Assembly: GCF_900108335.1 (NCBI RefSeq)
Contig: NZ_FNVT01000004.1
Span: 1 to 64,000, forward strand
Direction of reading: 5' to 3'
DNA length: 64,000 bases
From: Nonomuraea solani
GTDB lineage: Bacteria > Actinomycetota > Actinomycetes > Streptosporangiales > Streptosporangiaceae
In this document: in pieces, positions 16,580-23,631 of the stretch
How positions within the stretch are numbered: position 1 is the stretch's first letter
Layout: the number at the start of each line of letters is the position of its first letter
Notes under the pieces: generated by a model
Database searches by the model: none
The model's input: only the letters and a program-made list of their open reading frames with translations
What the model was told of the DNA's origin: nothing
Translations under genes and position numbers: made by a program

Positions 16580-17668
16580 TCAGGGACTGATCGCCAGGAA
16601 CAGGAAAGAGGCGAACAGCACCAGGTGCACCCCGCTCTGCAGCAGGGTCGCCCGCCCCGGCACGACCGTGAGCGTGGAGACGACGAACGTCAGGGCCAGC
16701 AGCACCATGTGCGTGGCGCCGAGCCCGAGCAGCAGCGGTCCCTCCAGCCAGATCGACGCCACCGCGATGGCCGGGATGGTCAGCCCGATGCTGGCCATCG
16801 CCGAGCCGAGCGCCAGGTTGAGGCTGATCTGCACCTGGTCGCGCCGGGCCGCGCGGACGGCGGCGATGGTCTCGGGCAGCAGCACCAGCAGCGCGATCAC
16901 CACACCGACCACGGCCTGCGGCAACCCGGCCGACGACACGGCCGCCTCGATCACCGGTGACTCGACCTTGGCCAGCCCGACCACGGACACGAGCGCCACC
17001 AGCAGCAGTCCGAGGCTGGCCAGCGCCGTACGGGCGGAGGGCCGGGGCGCGTGCTCCTCCTCGGTCATCGGCCGGCCCTCCACCTCGACCGGCAGGAAGT
17101 AGTCGCGGTGGCGTACGGTCTGGGTCAGCACGAACAACCCCCACAGCGCCAGCGAGACCACGGCCGCGAACGCGAGCTGCCCCGGGGAGAAGGCCGGCCC
17201 CTGGGCGCTCGTCGTGAACGTGGGCAGCACCAGGCTGAGCGTGCTCAGCGTGGCCACGGTGGCGAGGGCCTTGCCCGTGCCCTCCGCGTTGAACGCCGCG
17301 ATCCGCCGTTTCAGGGTGACGGTGAGCAGGGAGAACCCGACGATGCCGTTACAGGTGATCATCACCGCCGCGAACACGGTGTCGCGGGCCAGCGTCCCCG
17401 TCTGCGGGCCACCGGAGATCATGAGGCTGACGATGAGCGCCACCTCGATCACCGTGACGGCCACGGCCAGCACCAGCGACCCGAACGGCTCGCCCACCCG
17501 GTGGGCGATCACCTCCGCGTGGTGCACGGCCGCCAGCACGGCGCCGGCCAGCAGCAGCGCCAGCACGGCCACCAGCACGGGCGGCAGCTCACGCCCCCAC
17601 GTGGCCGCCAGGGCGATCAGCGCCAGCCCGGGAACGACTACAGTCCACTTCACAGCGTTTCGGATCAT
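16580..17668 (-). CDS. chaA: Ca2+/cation:proton antiporter (ChaA/CaCA family)
   Basis: A 362-residue membrane antiporter with about eleven helices in two inverted repeats. The CaCA alpha-repeats are visible: TVIEVALIVSLMISGG with GIVGFSLL in the first half and LLVLLPETIAAVRAARRDQVQISLNLALGSAMASIGLTIP in the second. The conserved Glu residues (VIEVA, LPETIA) would bind the cation. It exchanges Ca2+ (possibly Na+ or K+) for H+ across the membrane. The ATG at 17668 is used; the ORF extends further upstream but that part is low in coding character and overlaps the divergent Nudix gene. Confidence 0.9.
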   Translation of the reverse strand: MIRNAVKWTVVVPGLALIALAATWGRELPPVLVAVLALLLAGAVLAAVHHAEVIAHRVGEPFGSLVLAVAVTVIEVALIVSLMISGGPQTGTLARDTVFAAVMITCNGIVGFSLLTVTLKRRIAAFNAEGTGKALATVATLSTLSLVLPTFTTSAQGPAFSPGQLAFAAVVSLALWGLFVLTQTVRHRDYFLPVEVEGRPMTEEEHAPRPSARTALASLGLLLVALVSVVGLAKVESPVIEAAVSSAGLPQAVVGVVIALLVLLPETIAAVRAARRDQVQISLNLALGSAMASIGLTIPAIAVASIWLEGPLLLGLGATHMVLLALTFVVSTLTVVPGRATLLQSGVHLVLFASFLFLAISP

Positions 17669-17748
17669 GTACTCTACGCAACCCCATCCTTTTTGGCTTT
17701 CACCCTGATAATGCCGTGACATCCGTTTTAGGGGGGAATGGAGTGCCC

Positions 17749-18255
17749 ATGACGCGACTGGTGGCGAGCAGCACGGTGCCCTGGATCCCGGTGACGCACC
17801 GCCTGGACGTGCTCCTCGCCGACGCCCTGCCGCCCGCCGGGCAGACGACGTCGGCGTTCGCCTTCGTGTCGGACCAGGCCGGGCGGACGCTGCTGACGTG
17901 CGTGGACAGGGAAGGGCGCGGATGGGACATTCCCGGCGGCCACCTGGAGCCGGGCGAGAGCGCGACCGACGCCGCCGTCCGCGAGCTGTACGAGGAGACC
18001 GGGCTGCGCCTGCCGGCCTCCGCACTGTCGATCTTCGCCTGGCAGCGCATCGAACTGCTCGACCCGCCGCCGGCCGGCTACCGGTATCCGTCGCTGACGT
18101 ACATGGCGATGTTCCGGGCCGTGCTGCCGGGCCCCGGCGCCCCGACGAGCCCGCCGACCGGCTCGGAGAGCACCCGGGCCGACTGGCTGTCCGTGGCGGA
18201 GATCGAGCGGCGCTGCGCCGGGAACACCTGGCTGGCGCTGCTGGACGGGCGCTAG
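17749..18255 (+). CDS. Nudix hydrolase
   Basis: A 168-residue hydrolase of nucleoside diphosphates linked to another moiety. The complete Nudix box is present, GHLEPGESATDAAVRELYEETGL (G-x5-E-x7-REL-x-EE-x-G-L), which binds Mg2+. The ATG at 17749 follows a GGGGGG...GGAG Shine-Dalgarno region. Substrate cannot be told from sequence. The 3' end overlaps the convergent flavin reductase gene by 4 nt. It is divergent from the antiporter gene, with about 80 nt between the starts. Confidence 0.9.
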   Translation: MTRLVASSTVPWIPVTHRLDVLLADALPPAGQTTSAFAFVSDQAGRTLLTCVDREGRGWDIPGGHLEPGESATDAAVRELYEETGLRLPASALSIFAWQRIELLDPPPAGYRYPSLTYMAMFRAVLPGPGAPTSPPTGSESTRADWLSVAEIERRCAGNTWLALLDGR

Positions 18256-18914
18256 ATGGTCTTGGCCCGCTCCAGGTCGGCGCTGCGGTAGAAGCGTTCG
18301 GGGATGCTGGCGAGGGTGGACGGGTGCACCTGGGGGCCGAGGCCGTACAACTTCTGGAAGCTCATGATCAGCGGCCGCCAGGCGTCGGGGTCGATGTGGT
18401 CGTCCGTTCCCGGCAGGCGGATGTCCTCGTGGACCCAGACCCGCTGCACGCGTACCTCGAACGCCAGCACCCCTTCGCCCACCGGATGGTGGTTCTCGAC
18501 CACGGCCTCCATCGCCACGGGACACTCGGCCACCCGGGGCGGGCCCACCGTCTCGGACGGCACGGCGGTCAGCCCGGCGCGGCCGAACTTGTCCCGCACG
18601 GTCCGATAGCCCCGGGCCCACTTGCGCTCGGGGACGGGATCGGACCCGGTGGTCAGGGCCAGCCGGTCGACGACGCCGGCGAGCGCGTCGGACGGCAGGT
18701 TCAGCACGCACTCGCGGGTCCGCAGCAGGTTCTGGGCCGTTTGGGCCCGGGCGCCCAGCCCCAGCATGGCCCGCCAGCCCAGCCAGAAGGCCGACGACAT
18801 GGGGGCCAGGTTGGGCGTGCCGTCCTCGTTCATGGAGGAGATCAGGACGACGGGGGTGCCGAAGTAGAGGATGTTCGGCTCAATGGCGGTGTGCGTGTCG
18901 ACAACAGTGCTCAT
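18252..18914 (-). CDS. Flavin reductase-like (split-barrel FMN-binding) protein
   Basis: A 220-residue protein with a split-barrel flavin-binding fold: TPVVLISSMNEDGTPNLAPMSSAFWLGWRAMLG at the N-terminus, then AQNLLRTRECVLNLPSDAL and ECPVAMEAVVENHHPVGEG. Family members bind FMN and act as flavin reductases or flavin-dependent oxidoreductases, often as partners of monooxygenases; none is adjacent here. The ORF continues to an ATG at 18965, but MSTVVDTHTAIEPN at 18914 is the natural N-terminus. Confidence 0.85.
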   Translation of the reverse strand: MSTVVDTHTAIEPNILYFGTPVVLISSMNEDGTPNLAPMSSAFWLGWRAMLGLGARAQTAQNLLRTRECVLNLPSDALAGVVDRLALTTGSDPVPERKWARGYRTVRDKFGRAGLTAVPSETVGPPRVAECPVAMEAVVENHHPVGEGVLAFEVRVQRVWVHEDIRLPGTDDHIDPDAWRPLIMSFQKLYGLGPQVHPSTLASIPERFYRSADLERAKTI

Positions 18915-19006
18915 AGAACAACTGTCGCGGCACGTCGGAGGTGGGTGCTGGCGCCATTCGGACATCTCACTCGACGTCGCCCGACCGGCCCGGGGATGAT
19001 GATCCG

Positions 19007-19138
19007 ATGATCTGGCGCGCGCCGGCGATCACCCGGCTCAACCGGCAGTTGGCCGTGATGGAGGCGGACGAACGCGCGATCGCGGACGCCTGGCTCGACG
19101 CCCACCGCGAGAGGATCGACGGCGCCACCGGCCGCTGA
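19007..19138 (+). CDS. Possible small protein, 43 aa, upstream of the Cys-rich peptide gene
   Basis: A 43-codon frame (ATG 19007) predicts a single amphipathic, highly charged helix (RLNRQLAVMEADERAIADAWLDAHRERI). It has a weak upstream GGGGA. It ends immediately before the 11-bp repeats of the peptide promoter and is on the same strand. No homology is recognised. It may be a real small gene of the locus or chance; composition favours coding slightly. Confidence 0.4.
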   Translation: MIWRAPAITRLNRQLAVMEADERAIADAWLDAHRERIDGATGR

Positions 19139-19143
19139 CCGCT

Positions 19144-19172
19144 GCCACACCGCAGCCACACCGGCAGCACAC
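19144..19172 (+). promoter_or_regulatory. Putative SARP operator: three heptamers at 11-bp spacing
   Basis: GCCACAC (19144-19150), GCCACAC (19155-19161) and AGCACAC (19166-19172) recur with an exact 11-bp period. SARP-family activators bind heptameric direct repeats spaced by one helical turn, just upstream of the -10 element. A -10-like CAGAGT lies at 19183-19188, ten bases past the third repeat, and the peptide gene starts at 19230. A SARP-type regulator is encoded in the same locus (22765-23514). Binding is inferred. Confidence 0.6.
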
Positions 19173-19229
19173 CGGGCTTTGGCAGAGTCGGGCAGGGAGA
19201 AGATCGTTCTCTGTCTCGGGAGAGAAGTC

Positions 19230-19448
19230 ATGGTCCAGACGCTCCAACGGCTCGCCGACAAGACCGTCAACGCCCTGCTGCCCAAGGCGACGGCGCACGC
19301 GGCGGCCTGTGTCAACTGCCCGCCCACCGCGAACCGGTGCAACTACTTCTGCTGTGGTGTCATCGCCTCGCGCGTCCACCTCTACAGCTGCTGCATGAAC
19401 AGCAGCCTCCAGTGCACCTGCCAGGTAGAGATCTACGACTACTGCTGA
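19230..19448 (+). CDS. Cys-rich precursor-like peptide, 72 aa, ten Cys
   Basis: A 72-residue peptide with RBS GGGAGAG ahead of ATG 19230. It has a leader without a hydrophobic core (residues 1-26, helical MVQTLQRLADKTVNALLPKA, ending ATAHAAA) and a core from Cys27 to the C-terminal Cys72. Ten cysteines occur in the core (27, 30, 37, 41, 42, 54, 55, 62, 64, 72) and none in the leader. The AHA/AAA segment fits signal-peptidase AxA cleavage, and an S26 peptidase is encoded nearby. The next three genes encode a MauE-like membrane protein, a TlpA-like thioredoxin and an ABC exporter. I infer a secreted disulfide-rich product. No family is recognised; a faint parallel is the Cys-rich light chain of methylamine dehydrogenase, which also needs MauD and MauE. 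Confidence 0.8.
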   Translation: MVQTLQRLADKTVNALLPKATAHAAACVNCPPTANRCNYFCCGVIASRVHLYSCCMNSSLQCTCQVEIYDYC

Positions 19449-19450
19449 CG

Positions 19451-19492
19451 GATCACCCGGGCCGGCGGCCCCAAACGCCGGTCCGGGTCATC
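19451..19492 (+). terminator. Attenuator-like stem-loop after the peptide gene
   Basis: GATCACCCGGGCCGGC (19451-19466) pairs with GCCGGTCCGGGTCATC (19477-19492): 16 positions with one mismatch and one G-U, 10-nt loop. It begins 2 nt after the peptide stop and has no U-tract. Such hairpins between a precursor gene and its processing genes often give high precursor and low enzyme expression; that role is inferred. Confidence 0.55.
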
Positions 19493-19503
19493 AGGAGCTC
19501 CTG

Positions 19504-19998
19504 ATGCACTATCTCGCGCTACTGTCCCGCTGCGTGATCGCCGGCGTCCTGGTGCTGGCCGTGGTGTCGAAGCTGCGCGCGCCGGCGGAGGTCGGGTCCG
19601 CCGTCGGTGAGCTGCTGAAGGTCCGGCGGCCGGTCGGCCGCCGGCTGGCGCGGCTGCTCGTCGTCGCCGAACTGGGGGTGGCCGCCCTCGTGATCATCCC
19701 CGGTACGGCACAGGCCGGCCTGGTCGCCGCCGCCGTCCTCATGTGCGGTTTCGCCGCTCTGGTGTGGGCGAACGTCCGCCGGCGCATCCCCTGCCCCTGT
19801 TTCGGGCCGTCGCGTACCCCGCTGGGACCCGTGCACGTCGTCCGCAACCTCGTCCTGGGGGCGGTCGCGGCCGTGGGGGCAGCCGCCCCGATGGCCGCGC
19901 TACGGCCGGAAGAAGTCGTGATGACGCTGGTCGTGGCCGCGTTCGGGGTGGGTCTGGCCGTGTTCGCGGACGACGTGCACGCCCTGTTCCGTACCTGA
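19504..19998 (+). CDS. MauE/DoxX-like redox-associated membrane protein
   Basis: A 164-residue membrane protein with four helices (about 5-22, 50-68, 70-90, 110-135). After the third helix it has the MauE signature CPCFG (Cys97, Cys99) followed by VVRNLVLG. MauE is needed for maturation of the disulfide-rich light chain of methylamine dehydrogenase, probably as an electron or disulfide conduit in the membrane. Here it follows a ten-Cys peptide gene and precedes a TlpA-like protein, so a role in oxidising that peptide is inferred. The ATG at 19504 has AGGAG 8 nt upstream. Confidence 0.85.
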   Translation: MHYLALLSRCVIAGVLVLAVVSKLRAPAEVGSAVGELLKVRRPVGRRLARLLVVAELGVAALVIIPGTAQAGLVAAAVLMCGFAALVWANVRRRIPCPCFGPSRTPLGPVHVVRNLVLGAVAAVGAAAPMAALRPEEVVMTLVVAAFGVGLAVFADDVHALFRT

Positions 19999-20026
19999 TG
20001 GAGACCTGATAGAGACCTGATGGAGA
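19994..20026 (+). repeat. Three 11-bp tandem units across the mauE-like stop codon
   Basis: CCTGATGGAGA, CCTGATAGAGA and CCTGATGGAGA lie head to tail. The first unit contains the TGA stop of the mauE-like gene. Each unit carries GGAGA or AGAGA, so the array offers repeated weak ribosome-binding sequence before the thioredoxin gene. It may be a slippage product. Confidence 0.6.
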
Positions 20027-20037
20027 AAGGTGGAGTC

Positions 20038-20583
20038 GTGGCCGAGGCTGTCCTGGCCGTGCTGCTGGTGGCCAACCTGTTCCTGACCTTCGGCGTCATA
20101 CGCCGGCTCCGCGAGCACACGGTGCGGCTCGCGGCGATCGAGCACCCGTCCGAGAGCGGCCTGGGCGTCGGCGCGGCGGTGCCGGACTTCCACGCCGCCA
20201 CGACGGAGGGCTCCGCCGTCTCCCTCGCCGACCTGCGCGACGCCGTGACCGTGGTGTCGTTCGTGGCCACCGGCTGTCACAGCTGCGAGGAGCACCTGCC
20301 CACGATCCGGTCCAAGGGCGCGGCCGCGGTGGCGGGCGGCGCGCGGGCGCTGGCCGTCGTGGTGAACGTCCGGGGTGAGCGCGTGGAGGCCGACCAGCTC
20401 ATCGCCGCCGTGTCGGGGCCCGGCGCCGTGGTGGAGGAGTCGCTGGGCGGGGAGCTGCAGCGGGCGTTCGGGGTCAAGCGGTATCCGAGCTTCTTCCTCG
20501 TGGCGCCGGACGCGACGATCATGGCCACGCCCGGGTCCGCGAGCGAGCTGCCGGCCATAGAACTGCGGACGTCCGCGAAGTGA
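20038..20583 (+). CDS. TlpA/MauD-like membrane-anchored thioredoxin
   Basis: A 181-residue protein with an N-terminal membrane anchor (residues 3-21) and a thioredoxin-fold domain outside the membrane. The active site is CHSC (Cys80-Cys83) in VATGCHSCEEHLPTI, the arrangement of MauD and TlpA-type oxidoreductases, with the cis-Pro at YPSFF. GTG 20038 is preceded by AAGGTGGAG; an in-frame ATG at 20020 is less well placed. It overlaps the ABC gene by 4 nt. With the MauE-like protein it should pass disulfides to or from a secreted thiol substrate, most plausibly the ten-Cys peptide. Confidence 0.85.
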   Translation: MAEAVLAVLLVANLFLTFGVIRRLREHTVRLAAIEHPSESGLGVGAAVPDFHAATTEGSAVSLADLRDAVTVVSFVATGCHSCEEHLPTIRSKGAAAVAGGARALAVVVNVRGERVEADQLIAAVSGPGAVVEESLGGELQRAFGVKRYPSFFLVAPDATIMATPGSASELPAIELRTSAK

Positions 20584-22469
20584 TGTCCCCCTTCAGGCGG
20601 TTCGTCACGGCGGCGGGGCTCGCCTGGCGGGCCGCGCCCGTGACGACGGCCGTGGTGTTCTGCGCGACCCTCGCGCTCGGCGCCGGGCCGGTGGCCGCCG
20701 CGCTGTTCGGCAAGCTGCTGATCGACCACCTGAGCACCGGCTCCGGCGCTCCGGCGACCCTGGCCGTCCTCGCCGCGGGTCTGGGCGGCACGCTGCTGGT
20801 GACCCACGTCGGCGACGCCGCCGTCCGCTACCTGGAGGACCAGCACGCGCGGCGGATCGAGATGATCGTGCAGGAACGGCTGTTCGCCAAGCTCAACAGC
20901 CTGCCCGGCCTGGAGCTGTTCGAGCGGCCGAACTTCCACGACCGCATCCAGCTCGCCCTGCGCGCCGGCCAGGGCGCCCCACAGCAACTGGTCGGCTCGG
21001 CGCGCTCCCTGGTCCAGAGCGGGATCCAGCTGATCGGGTTCGTCGGCGTGCTGATGGCCGTCAGCCGGACCGCGGCGCTGCTCCTGGCGCTGGCCACGAT
21101 CCCGCGCCTGGTCGCCGAGCGGCGCCTGGCCAGGGACCGCGTCGGTCTGCTGTCCGCGCTGAGCCCGGCCCAGCGCCGCCGCTTCTTCTACAGCCGCCTG
21201 CAGTACGAGCCGCGCGCCGCCAAGGAGCTGCGCGTGTTCGGGCTGGGCGGGTTCTTCCAGGACCGCATGCGGACCGAGCTGACGGCCATCCACGTCTCCC
21301 AGCGCGGGCTCGACCTGCGAATCCTGCGCGTACAGGCGCTCCTGGACGCCGCGACGGTGGCGGCCATGGCGCTCGCGGCCTACATCGTCGTCGCGGACGT
21401 GGCCGCCGCCCGCGGCACGCCGGGCGACCTCGCGATCGTCCTCACGGCCCTGCCGGTGACGGCGGGCGCGGCCACGGCCGTGGTCCGCCAGCTCGCCGCC
21501 GGCTCGGAGGCGCTGCTGTCGATCGGGCACTACCTCGACATCATGACCACGGGCGGTGAACGGCCGGGCGGCGTGGCCGTACCCGCGCTCAAGGACGAGA
21601 TCGTCTTCGACGACGTGTGGTTCCGCTACGGCGACGACCTGCCGTGGGTGCTCAACGGCGTGAGCTTCCGCATTCCGCTGCACCGGTCCGTGGCCCTGGT
21701 CGGGGCCAACGGGGCGGGGAAGAGCACCATCGTCAAGCTGCTGGCCGGGCTGTACGAGCCGGCGAAGGGCCGCATCCTGTGGGACGGGATCGAGCTGAGC
21801 CGGCTCGACCCGGCGTCGCTGCGGCGGCGGATCGGCATGGTGTTCCAGGACTACATGACCTACGATCTCACCGCCCTGGAGAACATCGGCGTCGGCGACC
21901 TGGAGACCCGCTTCGACCTGGCGCGGATCAGCGGCGCCGCCCGGCTGGCCGGGGTCGACGACGTCGTCGGGCGGCTGCCGCGCGGCTACGACACCATGCT
22001 CAGCCTCATGCACTTCAGCCTCGGCGAGGAGGACGACAGTGCCGGGGTGTCGCTGTCCGGCGGTCAGTGGCAGCGGATCGCGCTGGCGCGGATGCTCCTC
22101 CGCGCCGACCGTGACCTGCTGATCCTCGACGAGCCGAGCGCGGGGCTGGACCCCGAGGCGGAGTATCAGGTGCATCGGGTGGTGCACGAGCACAGCACCG
22201 GTACGACACGGTTGCTGGTGTCACATCGGCTGAGCGCCGTCCGCATGGCCGACCGGATCGTGGTCGTGGAGGACGGCCGGGTGTCGGAGACGGGCTCCCA
22301 CGCCGACCTGCTCCGCACCGGCGGCCGGTACGCCGATCTCTTCCGCCTGCAGGCCGCCGGCTATCAGGACGTGCCCCGGTTCCCCAGCACCGGGCCTATG
22401 ACCGAGGCGATCGGGATGGCGCCGAACTCCCTGGAGTCCAGCCCAGAACCCGCGTCGCCCACCACGTAG
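20580..22469 (+). CDS. ABC exporter, fused permease-ATPase (no peptidase domain)
   Basis: A 629-residue half-transporter: six N-terminal membrane helices (about 10-320) and an NBD from about 345 with Walker A VGANGAGKST (near 375), Q-loop VFQDYM, signature LSGGQWQRIALAR, Walker B LLILDEPSAGLD and H-loop SHRL. There is no N-terminal C39 peptidase, so leader removal must come from another enzyme, plausibly the S26 peptidase encoded on the other strand. It overlaps the thioredoxin gene by 4 nt (GTGATG region). Related transporters export peptides, so the ten-Cys peptide is the likely cargo. The last 106 nt overlap the S26 gene antisense. Confidence 0.9.
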   Translation: MMSPFRRFVTAAGLAWRAAPVTTAVVFCATLALGAGPVAAALFGKLLIDHLSTGSGAPATLAVLAAGLGGTLLVTHVGDAAVRYLEDQHARRIEMIVQERLFAKLNSLPGLELFERPNFHDRIQLALRAGQGAPQQLVGSARSLVQSGIQLIGFVGVLMAVSRTAALLLALATIPRLVAERRLARDRVGLLSALSPAQRRRFFYSRLQYEPRAAKELRVFGLGGFFQDRMRTELTAIHVSQRGLDLRILRVQALLDAATVAAMALAAYIVVADVAAARGTPGDLAIVLTALPVTAGAATAVVRQLAAGSEALLSIGHYLDIMTTGGERPGGVAVPALKDEIVFDDVWFRYGDDLPWVLNGVSFRIPLHRSVALVGANGAGKSTIVKLLAGLYEPAKGRILWDGIELSRLDPASLRRRIGMVFQDYMTYDLTALENIGVGDLETRFDLARISGAARLAGVDDVVGRLPRGYDTMLSLMHFSLGEEDDSAGVSLSGGQWQRIALARMLLRADRDLLILDEPSAGLDPEAEYQVHRVVHEHSTGTTRLLVSHRLSAVRMADRIVVVEDGRVSETGSHADLLRTGGRYADLFRLQAAGYQDVPRFPSTGPMTEAIGMAPNSLESSPEPASPTT

Positions 22470-22768
22470 ACGTGCCCGGCGGGCACCACGCCCCCGCTCG
22501 GCTCGGCGTCACCGGCGACCGCGGCGACCCGCTTGACCAGCAGCGGAACGCCGGTGGCCGCCGGCAGGACCAGGCCGCCGGGCGCCCGGCACACGACCAC
22601 GGCGCCCCGCCGGACCCGGCGCCACCGGGCCACGATCACCCGGTCGCCGTCCCGCAGCGCCGGCTCCATGCTGCCGCCCTGAACGGTGACGACGAGGAGC
22701 GCCGCCCGCGCCACGAGCACCGCCGCGCCGGCCGAGATCACGACCCCGGCCACGAGCGCCCACATCAC
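22364..22768 (-). CDS. Small S26 family signal peptidase
   Basis: A 134-residue type I signal peptidase: one N-terminal membrane helix (about 4-28), then QGGSMEPAL with the nucleophile Ser33, LLVKRVAAVAGD with the general-base Lys79, and YVVGDAGSGLDSREFGAIP. The catalytic Ser/Lys pair is intact but the protein is shorter than housekeeping LepB. Start and stop arrangement: ATG 22768 overlaps the end of the SARP gene by 4 nt, so the two are co-transcribed. It is the obvious candidate for cleaving the peptide leader at its AxA site; this is inference from context. Confidence 0.85.
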   Translation of the reverse strand: MMWALVAGVVISAGAAVLVARAALLVVTVQGGSMEPALRDGDRVIVARWRRVRRGAVVVCRAPGGLVLPAATGVPLLVKRVAAVAGDAEPSGGVVPAGHVYVVGDAGSGLDSREFGAIPIASVIGPVLGNRGTS

Positions 22769-23514
22769 GTCACCGCGAGCTGGCAGTCATTGGCGAGAAT
22801 GCGCAGAAAGAGCTCCTGCAGCGACGGGCTCGGTTCCACGCCGAGCTCGTTCACCAAATAGGACCGGAGTTTATAGAATACGTCCAGCGCCTCCGCCGGA
22901 CGGTGGCTCCGATAAAGCGAGAGCATGAGCTGGGCGTGGAATGCCTCGTTGAGTGGATATTCAATTACCATGACCCGGAGCTCGGGCGTGATGACGTGAT
23001 GCTGGCCCATTTCCAAACCCGTGTCGAAACGGGCCGCCAGCGCGCTGAGCCGCAACTCTTCCAGCCGCGTGCAGGAAAGGGCGATCTGCGGCGTCGTGGG
23101 CACGTTCGACAGTGCGGGACCACGCCACAAGTCCAGCGCCTCGCTCAGCAGCCGGACCGCCGATGCCGGGTCGCCGGCGGCCGACGCCTGCCGGGCCGCG
23201 CGGTAGAGCCGCTCGAACCGTACGGAGTCGACGTCGTCCGCCTGCAGGCGGTAGCCGTTGTCCACGGTCTCGATGTGCTGGTGGCAGGAGCGGTCGAGCA
23301 GGCCGCGCAGGCGCCAGACGTAGCCGTGGACGGTCTTGCGCGCGCTCGCGGGGGGCCGGTCGCCCCAGAAGTCCGTCACCATCTGCTCCACGCTCACCGG
23401 GCGGCCGACATTGAGCAGAAGGACGGCGAGCACCAGCCGTTGCATGGAGGCGGTTATTTTTATCGGGATGTTCTGATCGACGATTTCCAACGGGCCGAGA
23501 ATCATGAAACGCAC
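22765..23514 (-). CDS. SARP/AfsR-family regulator (winged HTH + BTAD)
   Basis: A 249-residue small SARP: an OmpR-type DNA-binding domain (RFMILGPLEIVDQ, QRLVLAVLLLNVGRPVSVEQMVTDFWGDRPPASARKTVHGYVWRLRGLL) followed by a bacterial transcriptional activation domain (FERLYRAARQA to EAFHAQLMLSLYRSHRPAEALDVFYKLRSYLVNELGVEPSPSLQEL). GTG 23514 has GAAGGAG seven bases upstream, better than the longer ORF start at 23574. Cluster-situated SARPs activate the neighbouring biosynthetic genes; the 11-bp repeats at 19144-19172 are the likely target. Confidence 0.88.
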   Translation of the reverse strand: MRFMILGPLEIVDQNIPIKITASMQRLVLAVLLLNVGRPVSVEQMVTDFWGDRPPASARKTVHGYVWRLRGLLDRSCHQHIETVDNGYRLQADDVDSVRFERLYRAARQASAAGDPASAVRLLSEALDLWRGPALSNVPTTPQIALSCTRLEELRLSALAARFDTGLEMGQHHVITPELRVMVIEYPLNEAFHAQLMLSLYRSHRPAEALDVFYKLRSYLVNELGVEPSPSLQELFLRILANDCQLAVT

Positions 23515-23579
23515 TGAAGTCTCCTTCGCCCCCGAGGCGATCTCACAGTCGATCGCGAACGCATCGCCCCCCAAGCCCG

Positions 23580-23607
23580 ATTATCACTCCTATATTTATG
23601 GTGTCAA
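23580..23607 (-). promoter_or_regulatory. Sigma70-type promoter of the SARP-S26 operon
   Basis: TTGACA (23607-23602) and GATAAT (23585-23580) are separated by 16 bp on the minus strand, close to consensus. The start codon lies 65 nt downstream. This is one of the best vegetative promoters visible in the window, in an AT-rich patch. Confidence 0.65.
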
Positions 23608-23631
23608 TCATCTGGTCGGCGCCCGGACCGT

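Noticed and set aside
19230..19448. Methylamine dehydrogenase light chain (MauA)
   Set aside because: The Cys spacing and missing Trp-derived TTQ context do not match, and no heavy-chain or other mau genes are present; only the MauE/MauD-like partners are shared.
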